From NCBI RefSeq assembly GCF_000234665.1, contig NC_018332.1:976316-1040315 (forward strand): a stretch of DNA of 64,000 nt, read 5' to 3'. This DNA is from Leishmania mexicana MHOM/GT/2001/U1103 (Eukaryota > Euglenozoa > Kinetoplastea > Trypanosomatida > Trypanosomatidae). Both the position numbers and the translations under genes were made by a program. Below are positions 20,048 through 28,940 of the stretch, in pieces (position 1 is the first letter of the stretch; each line of letters opens with the position of its first letter). The notes below the pieces were generated by a model that worked only from the letters and a program-made list of their open reading frames with translations, was not told where the DNA came from and made no database searches.

Positions 20048-21298
20048 ATGGTCGCCACGCTTTCCCACACGCCACCAGCAGTGGTGGAGAACTTCTACCA
20101 GAACAGCTTCAAACAGCTCAGCATGGTACAGCAGAAGCAAGTAGGGCTGCTTGTGGGTGTGGCCGTTGCAGACGCGGCGGCGCGCCCGCTGAACGGCTAC
20201 AGCCAGGAGCAAGTGGAGGCGTATCTGAGAAACACGCGCGAGGAGACCGGTAGGACGGCCTTGACGCCAACTGCGGTGTCAGAGACGGAGATCAGCTTCT
20301 TGGCGTTTGCGCGCGCGCCACCGCGGGAGATCAAGACGCGCAGCAGTCCTGCGCACGGCAGCGATGGTAGGTCTTCGGCCGTGTCTTCGCCGCTGTTGGG
20401 GTCTTCGCATGCCGCCCTCCTCGTCCACTCCTTCACATACCAGCTCTACTTTGAGATGTTGCGCGCAATGAGCAGCGCGCGCGGCGAGTTCACGGTAGAC
20501 TACGTGCAGGAGCGCCTGGTCCGCGCCGCTGCCGCGGTGGATGAGCAGCAGACGTTTGCTGCAGAGCATGCGTCGCTCTTGCACACCCTCTGCACCCTGT
20601 TGCCCACCCCCGCTATCTACCCTTATGCCAGTGATGCAGCGCTGCGACGCTATCTTGATCCGTTCACTGCATTCCTCACAGAGTCTCCGATGCCCTTGCA
20701 AGTGGCCGACGCCGACGGTAGCCAGGACGACGGCGTGTCGCCTGCTGAGGCTGCTGCTGCTGAGCAGGCGGCGGTGCGGGACTACACCTTCTCTGTACTC
20801 GGCGTCGTGCTTCGGCAGCTGCAAAGCAGCCCTGATGCCACGCGCAACGCAGCATTTATGGCAGTGCCTGGCACGGCTGCGGTGTTCCCGGTAGATGTGC
20901 AGCCTTTCGTGCCATGCAAGGCGGACACGTCTGCGGAGCCTTGCGCGCGACTTTGCGCAGTGCAGCGGCACCTAGCCACTCGTGCCGCTTCGATGAGTTC
21001 GTCAGTCATGGCCGGCTCTCGGTGGCTGCCGCAGCGGTGCACGGCGACGGACACCGCCACGGTGCGTGAGGGGCTCAGCATCGCACAAGCTCCCGTTACG
21101 TTTGCGCAGGGAGTCGCGCAGGCGATCCGACTCGGCGGTCCAACGTGCCAGCGAGCTATGCTGGTCGGCGCGCTGCTGGGGGCGAAACTTGGGGTGCGGC
21201 ACATTCCGATGGAATGGCTGAGCGCCACGGCCGACCACAAGCCCGTGTCCACGATGGCTCTGGAGGTGGCGCAGTGGAGTTGGAACCCCCCCACATGA
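20048..21298 (+). CDS. ADP-ribosylglycohydrolase (ARH/DraG)-fold protein, probable pseudoenzyme
   Basis: A 416-residue protein starting MVATLSHTPPAVVENFYQNS. Two segments match the ends of the ARH/DraG fold: residues 32-49 (VGLLVGVAVADAAARPL, equivalent to the family's GxLLGxAxGDAxGxPxE) and about 358-390 (AIRLGGPTCQRAMLVGALLG followed by AKLGVRHIPMEWL, equivalent to GGDTDTxAxxAGALxGAxxG...IPxxW). Active members hydrolyse ADP-ribose linkages using two Mg ions held by an S/T-D-D motif and the GGDTD aspartates. Here GGDTD is GGPTC, and in the expected S-D-D-T position (about 137-145) the sequence reads VHSFTYQLYF. The metal site therefore looks lost, as in the J1-crystallin/ARH2 pseudoenzymes. 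A structural or ligand-sensing role is inference. The fold call rests on motif pattern, length and motif spacing. Confidence 0.65.
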   Translation: MVATLSHTPPAVVENFYQNSFKQLSMVQQKQVGLLVGVAVADAAARPLNGYSQEQVEAYLRNTREETGRTALTPTAVSETEISFLAFARAPPREIKTRSSPAHGSDGRSSAVSSPLLGSSHAALLVHSFTYQLYFEMLRAMSSARGEFTVDYVQERLVRAAAAVDEQQTFAAEHASLLHTLCTLLPTPAIYPYASDAALRRYLDPFTAFLTESPMPLQVADADGSQDDGVSPAEAAAAEQAAVRDYTFSVLGVVLRQLQSSPDATRNAAFMAVPGTAAVFPVDVQPFVPCKADTSAEPCARLCAVQRHLATRAASMSSSVMAGSRWLPQRCTATDTATVREGLSIAQAPVTFAQGVAQAIRLGGPTCQRAMLVGALLGAKLGVRHIPMEWLSATADHKPVSTMALEVAQWSWNPPT

Positions 21299-22531
21299 CT
21301 AATGGGTCGATCCGTCGTCCCCTGTGGGAGGCGGACGGAAGCTGCACGCAGAGCCGTATTAGCGATTGCAGCATGCACGTATGGTTGGGTGCTTTTTTCG
21401 CTGTTGCGCATCCCTACCGCTGCGCGCCCGCAATGCAGAGGAGAGGGGCCGTTGAGTTGATCGTCACAGAGGCTGCGGCGCAGGTGATCTGCGGCCTCTC
21501 TACAGGAGGAGAGACGCCCATGCACACGCGCGTGGCTGCTTTTGCGTGCGTGGAGAGGTGAGGAGGGGCATCGGCGCAAGGGAGGTGGGGCAGGCATGGG
21601 AGTCATGGGACACAGCGAGGCAGCCGTGCGCATGTGGCAGCTGCGACGGTGCCTGCTTGCCCACTCTCCCCACTCTGGGGGTGGAGCGGGGGTCCATCTT
21701 TCTGCCTTATTTCTCCCCCACCCTGACGTGTCGTTGAATGAGTACACGTAAAGCTAAGACACCCTGTCCATGGAGCGGGTGCTCGTCAGGTGCGCGCACG
21801 TTCCGCACGTGAACACAGCGGCAGAGGAGAGGAGCTGTCGTGCTGAAGAATGCGGGAGCGAGACGCCGCTGCGGACTGCCCAGTTGCGCTGTGATGAATG
21901 CAACTGGCGCGCAGCGTCGAGACTTTTCCTTCTCCCTCTTTCCCACGTTGTGGCGCGTTTGAGCTGCAGCCGCCCATGCGCACCTGCGTCGATGCGCGAC
22001 CGTGCCCCCCCTCTCTCTCATGGAGCCGATCCACATGCCCAGTATTGCTCTTACAAATGCTACGCATGTCCCTCACCCCAACCAGTCGATCTCTCTCTCC
22101 GTCTACACCTTCACACACTGCACGGTGGTGTGCCGCACCCGTCGTGGCCGCCGCACGCGCAGCAAAACGGAAACAGGCAGCGCAGAGGCAGAAGAGAAAG
22201 TGGAGAGTAGAAGAACATTCAAGCACACGCACACACGCACAAGGACAAGGTCGCTCGCTCTCTCCGCGTGTGTGTGTGTACTTCAGCTCTACCTCGCCTC
22301 GTACCTGACACAGCAGAGCTCTCGTTGGCTCTCTTCCCACGTATCATCATCGCGCGCTGCAGCAAAGCACATCTTTCATCAGCCGCGTACCGCCGCAAAA
22401 CGACAACTACTTTGACACCAGGGCGCATCAACGCATCTGCGCAGACGCTGTTGGCGCACTGAACCGAGGCAATACCGCGCGTGCGTGTGCGTGTGCGCGT
22501 GTGTGTCCTCCTTGCCGCCTACCTACTGCGA
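21299..22531 (+). other. intergenic spacer (1.23 kb)
   Basis: No gene seen. The first 450 bp are G-rich mixed sequence, then T/C-rich stretches and CA/TG-rich runs (about 22225-22280 and 22480-22505) before the next ATG. Confidence 0.55.
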
Positions 22532-25500
22532 ATGTTCACTGAGACACAGCCGAAGCAGGTTGTGCTGCAGGGCGCGCGCCACGCGTTGGCGTCCTCGGAG
22601 AGGGCCGCCGGCATCGGATGTGTTCCTGCCATAGCGGTGCGCCAAGTTGAATCGAGCGGATCGAAGAAGGGTAAGCGCGGCGGCGGAGCCCTTCCACCGA
22701 TACACGCGAAGGCGGCGTCGACGAGTGAGAGGGTTGCTGCACCACACCTGCGGAAGCAGCGACCGCTCTCTGGCCGCCAAGAGCCGCAGCAGGGGCCTTT
22801 CACGGATGGGCAGGCCTTCCCTATGAGGCTGGTGGCGATAGACGACCTGCCTGGCCGGCGCCCCTCTTCCACTTTCAGCATCACCGCCTCTTCGAGGAGA
22901 GACGATGAACTTTGCTCCTCTCGCAGTCCAACGCCTCGGCTGTCCCCGCCTAGAGGCCGCTCCCCAGCGCGCCACCGCAGCATGCAAGCTTCGCCACCTC
23001 GGCAGGCACGTGAGCACGGCGCCAGCCTGCGCGACGCGAACGCCATTTCTGCACGAGCAGGCAGCATTGGCCGGATGGAGGGGCGGCATCTCAGCGGTCA
23101 GGCCCCGCGACGGACGGGGCTCAAATTGTTCAAGTTGCGGGTGGAGAGCGAAGAGGCGGCCGTCAGCCATCTGATGCAGGCCGGAAACATCGGCGGAGCC
23201 CTGCTGCTGCTGAACTGCACGCTGCAGAGCGTGCAGGACTTTCAAGCAGCGTCGAAAACTCGGAGCAGCCGACGCGGCGCTCTCGGCAGCACTGCGTCGG
23301 GGCGCACCTCGCAGGCTGCGCCGCAACCAGGTGGCACCGGCGCCCCATGGGCGGTTACGACGGCCCAGCGACTTGCCGAGGTTTACACCAGCATTGCAAA
23401 CAATGCTGGTGTGCGGTGCAACACAGCAGCCGAGCCGATCCACGTGCAGGAGGCTTACTTCCAAGCCGCAATGCGCTACGTGGTGAGGAGCTCCACAGAG
23501 GACCTGTTCTCTGAGTGGACAGCGGAGGGCGCCGCCGCGACGAGTGAGAGACGGCTACCCCATCCGCCACCACAGCAGCGACCCCGCCGCCACCCGGTAA
23601 GGTCGGCAGTGCGGCGTCCAGCGCGCGAGCTTCCATCGTGTTTCGCGTCAAGCCGCCCGAGCAAGAGCAAGGATGGCGATCCGCAGCAGCCGCAGGAACC
23701 CATGATTGTCCGTCGCCTGCTCCGCTGCGCTGTTCGCACCAACGCTGCTGTGTGCCTCGGTGACAGTGCCACGCCGGGAGGACAGGCGCGCATTATCTAC
23801 GAGCTACTGAAGTCGCTGGCGGAGTCAATGGGCGTGTGGAGCATGGCGTTGCTGTACAACTTGGCTGTCGCATTTCTTCGGCTCGGCAGCTATGACGACG
23901 CCGCAGAGGCCATTGCGCGGTTCATGGAGGTGAGCTGGTACTACCTCGAGTGGGCTGAGCACCTGCACGGCACGGACGACGGCGGCAGCGTTGCGAGCGT
24001 TGCCGCGGCTGTGCACACGCACGCGGCGCTGCAGCTAATCCGTGGGCACCACTTCATCGCTGCAATGGCGGCCTGGTGTGAGCCGCAGGGCCCTATGGAA
24101 CTGTACCACTGCGAACTCGCCAGCGCCTGCGCGGAGCACTATCTGAGCCGTTCCGATAGAGCTCAGCGGAGGTGCCAGCGCCGTCTCGCTGCAGCTCAGG
24201 CGAGGGCCACTGCGGGCGCTGGCACCACAGAGGTACACACGGTGGCCGCTGCGGATGGACCCCCAACGCCGCTGATGCTGCCGTATGTGACACAGGACCT
24301 GGTTCTCACTTGCCCTTCGTCCACAACGGCAGCGTTGACGGGTGATGCCGCGCCCATCACCGTCACGATGCACCTGCTCGTCGAGGCACTCGTCACCTCG
24401 TCCTCACTCAGCGCATCGCTGCCGGCGGAGGTGAGGGCGTACGTGCGGGAGGCGCAAAAGGGTGGATCCTTGCGGTACTGGGCAGGTATGGCACTGCGCG
24501 CCGGTGCGTCGCCGCCGTTCTTGTCAGCGACCGTAGCCGCCTCAACTGCCACACCGGTGCCGCCGGTCCTCATGGAACTTCTGAGCCACGGCGAAGAGGG
24601 CGGGTGTGTCTGGGCAGGGCAGTCCTGGCTGCAGTCGCTGGCTCGCAGGGACGCTGAGGACGACCCCTCTAACCCACTCTGCCGACTGACCTCCGCCGCC
24701 ATAACGGCAGGGGCAAGTCGCGCCTCGGCTGTTACTTTGTCATCATGTCGTGGCGTCGCTCCGGGCAAGGGGGCAGATGCCTCCACCTCCCTCATCACAA
24801 CCGCCCCGCCGACGCCGCATCATGAGCACGGCGTTTCATTGGGTGTCACAAGTCCTTGCAAGCCGAGCAAGCCGGCACCACTTTTCGTCACCACGCTCCC
24901 CAAGAGCGCCTACAACCGGTACCGCAGGCTCCGCGAAGGCATTGTCACTCAGCTGGAGAACGCAGAGCAGACGGAGCAGCGGGAGGCCGGTGTGGTCGAG
25001 GCAGCGGGACCACTTTCCCTGGATGATGACGGTGAAGGCGCCGTGCGCGCCGAAAGCGCTGACTCTCGCTTCACGGCGACTTCAAAGATGTTGCCAGCGG
25101 ATGCAGCGGCTGCCCGATCACGCAGGCGACGCATGACGGCTCTCTTTGTCGGCGCATCGAGCACCGTCACTTCTCCGGTGGCGTCGTTGTCGCGTGAGGG
25201 CCAAGGCGACGATGCTTCCGGGGTATTCGGCCTCCTGGAGGAAGAGGCGATAGAGCACTACGACGCGAGGAGCACCGTCACCACTATCGTGCCCGATCCT
25301 ATGCTGTTGGCTGTGCCTGTCCGCCCTTCGGAGCTGCTGCGACAGCTCGACTTGGAGACGGAGGCGCGCTACTCCCGTCTCGTTGCGGACCCCCTCGCAG
25401 ACCTGCAGCGGGTCGCCTCAACGCGCGTGCAGGCATGGTGGCGGATGCAGCTCGCCCGGGAGGCGCTGCGCCGGCGTGCGGCGGACGTCGAGATGTGTCT

Positions 25501-27799
25501 TCGCCGCGACGCCGCGGCCGCTCTCATTCAGACGGGTTATCGGCACTGGAGGGAGCGCGCGCCTGCCGTGGCGGAACTGCACCGCCTGCGCGCTCATCGA
25601 GAGCGAGTGCGCTGCGTCACCATTCTCCAAGCCTTCGTGCAGCAACGCGCTAGTGTGGAGGTGTGGGGGCGCACCTGCTTGGTGTGGTACCAGGCCCTCG
25701 TAGTGCAGCGGGAGCTCGAGAGACGGCGCGTGGCTGCCACCATCACCCTCCAGAGCTGGTGGCGGATGCACATGGCCCGCAGGCAGCTGCGCAACTCGGT
25801 GACGGCGGTCATTCGCCTTCAGTGTCTGTGGCGCTGCAAAGTGGCGCGGCGTGAGCTGCGCACGCGCCGTGTGCACCGCCGCCTCATGCAGGAGCAGTGG
25901 CGACGGGAACGGGTGCCGCAGATTATATTTGTGCAGCGTTGGTGGCGCGCCTGCTGCGCTCGCTGGGCAGTAGGCAACCTGCTCTGCCAGAGGCGGCGCG
26001 CCGTGGAGGAGTACCTGACGGGGCAGGAGTCCGAATACGAGGCAGTCATGCGCACGAAGCTGCGAAGTGTGGATAACGTTGAGGCGGCCATGCGCTGCGT
26101 GTTGGCCGTGCTGGCCGGCTCACGGGACCGCCGCCAACTCGCTCAGATCGCTAAGCACGCACGAGTGCGGCAGCGTACCGTGCACACGTTTGTGCTCTTG
26201 TGGCGCGGTCGAGAGGAGCTGCAGCAGCTGCGCCGAGACCGGGCTGCGGCGCTGGCTCTGCAGAGGCGACGTGAGGAGGTGGCGGTGGCGACGGTGACCC
26301 TGCAGTCGTGGGCGCGCTTGTGGCTACCGCACCGCCGCGCAACACGGGAACGCGCTAACAGGGCCTACTTGCAGGCGCACGCGCTCAAGATTTGCGATGC
26401 GTTTCGCCACCACCGTGCGCGACAAGCCCTGGTGAACGGGCGAACGGAGCGCCGCATGCTCGGTGTGGCTCGCCGTCTTGCGGATGCGCGAAACGACGCC
26501 GCAACGCGCATCCAATCCACGTGGCGCATGTACCGCACGCAGCGGGAGCTGTTCGATCTCGTCCAGTTTATGCTCCGGGACCGACACAGGTATGCGACGG
26601 CGGTTCAGCGCCGCTGGAGAGGGCACTACGCGCGAGCGGTGCTTGCCCCTCAGCGAGAGGAGTACGCCATGGAGCGCGAGGCCTGCTTGCAGCATCGCGC
26701 AGTCCTTCATTGCGCCGCCACCCGGGTGCAGTCATTCTACCGCATGTACCGCGTTCGAATCCAGCTGCTGCGGCTTGGCGTGCTGCTGCAGCCAACTTCT
26801 ATGTACCGCATCGCTGCCGCTCGCCGCATCCAGACGTGCTGGCGCGCCTACGCCGCCCACCGGCGCGTATTTTGGCTTCGCCTGCAGCGCAGCTACGCGC
26901 TCAAGCTGGCACACTCGCAAGAGGCGTTGCACGCCTACGCCACGCTTATCCAAGCGGCTGCTCGATCGTACCTTGTGCGCTGTGGCCGAGTACCCCAACC
27001 TGAACCGGCCCTCGAGGCGGTCGCACCTGCTACGACGGCCACCAAACTGCTCATTCCGCGTCCTCCTTCCATGCATCGCGCTTGTGCGGCTGCTGCGTCT
27101 GGCTCGACACCACTCCACAGTGTTCCCTCCACCGAACCCAATATGGAGGCTGCGCCGGTGTCGCCGTTGCTCACGAGGGCGCCAGTTGCCGTCGAGCAGA
27201 CCGTCGCCACGTCCATCTACAGCAGCACTGGCGCCCCTGCCGCGGTGCGCATCCATCAATGCGATTTTGATGGCAGATCCTCTGTCCAGTGGGCCGTCTC
27301 CGTCGACCCTCTCAGCTTGCACACCACGTCTATGGCGAAGAGCCGCTGCAACTCAGCTTCCCTCTCCCGCCTTACCAGCACCCCGGATAAGCCGCTTAAC
27401 TTACTGCAGAGCGTCAGCACCGACGTCGTCGGGTCGCTGCACAGCACGCGGCTCCCGCCCGCCTGCCAACACGAAAGGGCGGCGGTAGACTCACATCAGG
27501 TAATGGGGCTATCGTGTGAGATGGCGCACTTGCCCGCCTCGACGAAGGACTCCGTCGCTCAAACCTCCGCCTATTCGGCCGATGCAGAGGCGGACCCGCG
27601 GACCACGACGGGGCTTCCTGCATCACACAGCAGTATCGTCTGCTCCTTGCTCTGCCACCACACTCCGCAGGAGGTTGAGGCCGCGGTGCGCATTCAAGCC
27701 TTATGGCGTGGCTACCACGTGCGTTGCTCCATCGAGTTCTACTACGAAGAGTACTCCGAAGAGATCGAGGGGGAGGAGGAGACTGAGGAGGACAGCTAG
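22532..27799 (+). CDS. very large multi-IQ-motif protein
   Basis: A 1755-residue protein from the ATG at 22532 (MFTETQPKQVVLQGARHALA). The N-terminal 250 residues are low complexity and basic. Helical, TPR-like segments follow, for example GGALLLLNCTLQSVQDF and LLYNLAVAFLRLGSYDDAAEA. From about residue 960 to 1490 there are about ten IQ-type helices, including RVQAWWRMQLAREAL, TLQSWWRMHMARRQL, RLQCLWRCKVARREL, RIQSTWRMYRTQREL, AVQRRWRGHYARAVL and RVQSFYRMYRVRIQLL. A last isolated IQ lies near 1720 (RIQALWRGYHVRCS), and the tail is acidic (EIEGEEETEEDS). Repeated IQ motifs bind calmodulin-like light chains and form stiff helices, as in ASPM or myosin necks; no motor domain is present. A cytoskeletal or flagellar scaffold is the likely role. 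The frame is open to 22481, but that part is CA/TG-rich leader. Confidence 0.82.
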   Translation: MFTETQPKQVVLQGARHALASSERAAGIGCVPAIAVRQVESSGSKKGKRGGGALPPIHAKAASTSERVAAPHLRKQRPLSGRQEPQQGPFTDGQAFPMRLVAIDDLPGRRPSSTFSITASSRRDDELCSSRSPTPRLSPPRGRSPARHRSMQASPPRQAREHGASLRDANAISARAGSIGRMEGRHLSGQAPRRTGLKLFKLRVESEEAAVSHLMQAGNIGGALLLLNCTLQSVQDFQAASKTRSSRRGALGSTASGRTSQAAPQPGGTGAPWAVTTAQRLAEVYTSIANNAGVRCNTAAEPIHVQEAYFQAAMRYVVRSSTEDLFSEWTAEGAAATSERRLPHPPPQQRPRRHPVRSAVRRPARELPSCFASSRPSKSKDGDPQQPQEPMIVRRLLRCAVRTNAAVCLGDSATPGGQARIIYELLKSLAESMGVWSMALLYNLAVAFLRLGSYDDAAEAIARFMEVSWYYLEWAEHLHGTDDGGSVASVAAAVHTHAALQLIRGHHFIAAMAAWCEPQGPMELYHCELASACAEHYLSRSDRAQRRCQRRLAAAQARATAGAGTTEVHTVAAADGPPTPLMLPYVTQDLVLTCPSSTTAALTGDAAPITVTMHLLVEALVTSSSLSASLPAEVRAYVREAQKGGSLRYWAGMALRAGASPPFLSATVAASTATPVPPVLMELLSHGEEGGCVWAGQSWLQSLARRDAEDDPSNPLCRLTSAAITAGASRASAVTLSSCRGVAPGKGADASTSLITTAPPTPHHEHGVSLGVTSPCKPSKPAPLFVTTLPKSAYNRYRRLREGIVTQLENAEQTEQREAGVVEAAGPLSLDDDGEGAVRAESADSRFTATSKMLPADAAAARSRRRRMTALFVGASSTVTSPVASLSREGQGDDASGVFGLLEEEAIEHYDARSTVTTIVPDPMLLAVPVRPSELLRQLDLETEARYSRLVADPLADLQRVASTRVQAWWRMQLAREALRRRAADVEMCLRRDAAAALIQTGYRHWRERAPAVAELHRLRAHRERVRCVTILQAFVQQRASVEVWGRTCLVWYQALVVQRELERRRVAATITLQSWWRMHMARRQLRNSVTAVIRLQCLWRCKVARRELRTRRVHRRLMQEQWRRERVPQIIFVQRWWRACCARWAVGNLLCQRRRAVEEYLTGQESEYEAVMRTKLRSVDNVEAAMRCVLAVLAGSRDRRQLAQIAKHARVRQRTVHTFVLLWRGREELQQLRRDRAAALALQRRREEVAVATVTLQSWARLWLPHRRATRERANRAYLQAHALKICDAFRHHRARQALVNGRTERRMLGVARRLADARNDAATRIQSTWRMYRTQRELFDLVQFMLRDRHRYATAVQRRWRGHYARAVLAPQREEYAMEREACLQHRAVLHCAATRVQSFYRMYRVRIQLLRLGVLLQPTSMYRIAAARRIQTCWRAYAAHRRVFWLRLQRSYALKLAHSQEALHAYATLIQAAARSYLVRCGRVPQPEPALEAVAPATTATKLLIPRPPSMHRACAAAASGSTPLHSVPSTEPNMEAAPVSPLLTRAPVAVEQTVATSIYSSTGAPAAVRIHQCDFDGRSSVQWAVSVDPLSLHTTSMAKSRCNSASLSRLTSTPDKPLNLLQSVSTDVVGSLHSTRLPPACQHERAAVDSHQVMGLSCEMAHLPASTKDSVAQTSAYSADAEADPRTTTGLPASHSSIVCSLLCHHTPQEVEAAVRIQALWRGYHVRCSIEFYYEEYSEEIEGEEETEEDS

Positions 27800-28940
27800 T
27801 CCACCAGCACTGAGTTGCTGAGCGGTGGCAGAGAGCGGACGGGACGTCGTTCGTGGTCCGTGACGCACCCAAGAGCCCTCCTCCCCTCCTCCAGTGACCT
27901 TCTTGTCTCGTCTCGCCCCTCCCTCTCCCTCTCCCTCTCCCTCTCGTGTGTGTGTGTGTGTGTGTCCCGGCCTGCCGGTCCATATGTATGTGTGTATCTC
28001 TCTGCTTGCATGGCGTCTTTGAGCACGTGCTTGCCTTGTTTCGTTGTGGCTGTCGTGCTTGGAATCTCGATGTAGACTAGCGGGGTTGATGGGGCAGAGC
28101 TGTGTGGCGCCATCAAGGGCGGCAACTCTGCCCCTCTGCCCCTCTCTCTTTCTCATGTGCTCTATGGCGTCTGCCCCCCTTGAACACCTTCTTTGTTAGC
28201 TCCTCCACATCTGAATCCTGGTGAGGTGCCGCCGCCACGTGTGCGGTGGCATGTGTTGTCCCCCATCATCTTTCTCTGGGTGAGCACATACGCGCACGTG
28301 CAATAGACGCATGCACGCATGCAGACATTTACGCGCCCCGTTCTCTGCTCCCCCTCCTCCTCCGCGCCACTCTCGAGTCCTTGTCTGTTTACGCTCTACT
28401 CGGATGGGAGATGCGCGCATCTCCGACGCGTTGATTCTCAGACGAAGCGGCGCTGCTGCTACTGAGGAGAGGTAGAGGGGTGGCGCTTCAAGGCCTCTGC
28501 TGTGTCTGCGGGTGCTCCTGCTCTCGTCCGTGCAGGCCTTCATCGTGTATGCCTTGGACGTGGGCCACATGCCGCTTAGTGTTACCCTCCCTCGGCACGT
28601 ACGACGGATCGGCGCGGAGGCGCAAGCACGCGTGTGCATTCGTTCAGTTGCAGCCTACCGCCCCAGCCACACCACCGCACACGGTGAGTTCGCATTGGAT
28701 TCACCACCACTGCTGCTGCCCCTTCGCCCCTTCGCCCCTCAACACGCGTATGCATACACATGCATACAATGAAGAACGCGAGTTGCCCACGGCAGTTTGA
28801 TGGAGAAGAGTACACACACCACACCACCACCATCATCACCACCACATACATACCACACACACACACACACATTAGCGTACGCGTCTTGACCCACTCCTTC
28901 TCAGCTATCCCTCCTACTCATTCGAACTGCTGCAACAACA
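27800..28940 (+). other. intergenic spacer (1.14 kb)
   Basis: No gene seen. A CTCCCT hexamer-like run (about 27917-27944) is joined directly to a GT run (about 27945-27965). CAC/CA-rich DNA at 28812-28872 precedes a TTCTCAG acceptor-like AG at 28903-28904, 37 nt before the next ATG. Confidence 0.6.
27917..27965 (+). repeat. compound CTCCCT / GT microsatellite
   Basis: Tandem CTCCCT units run straight into a GT dinucleotide run in the 3' flank of the multi-IQ gene. Confidence 0.85.

Noticed and set aside
28812..28872. CAC/CA-rich tract before coatomer gamma as a coding His-rich peptide
   Set aside because: Microsatellite in the intercistronic region; no frame links it to the gene.
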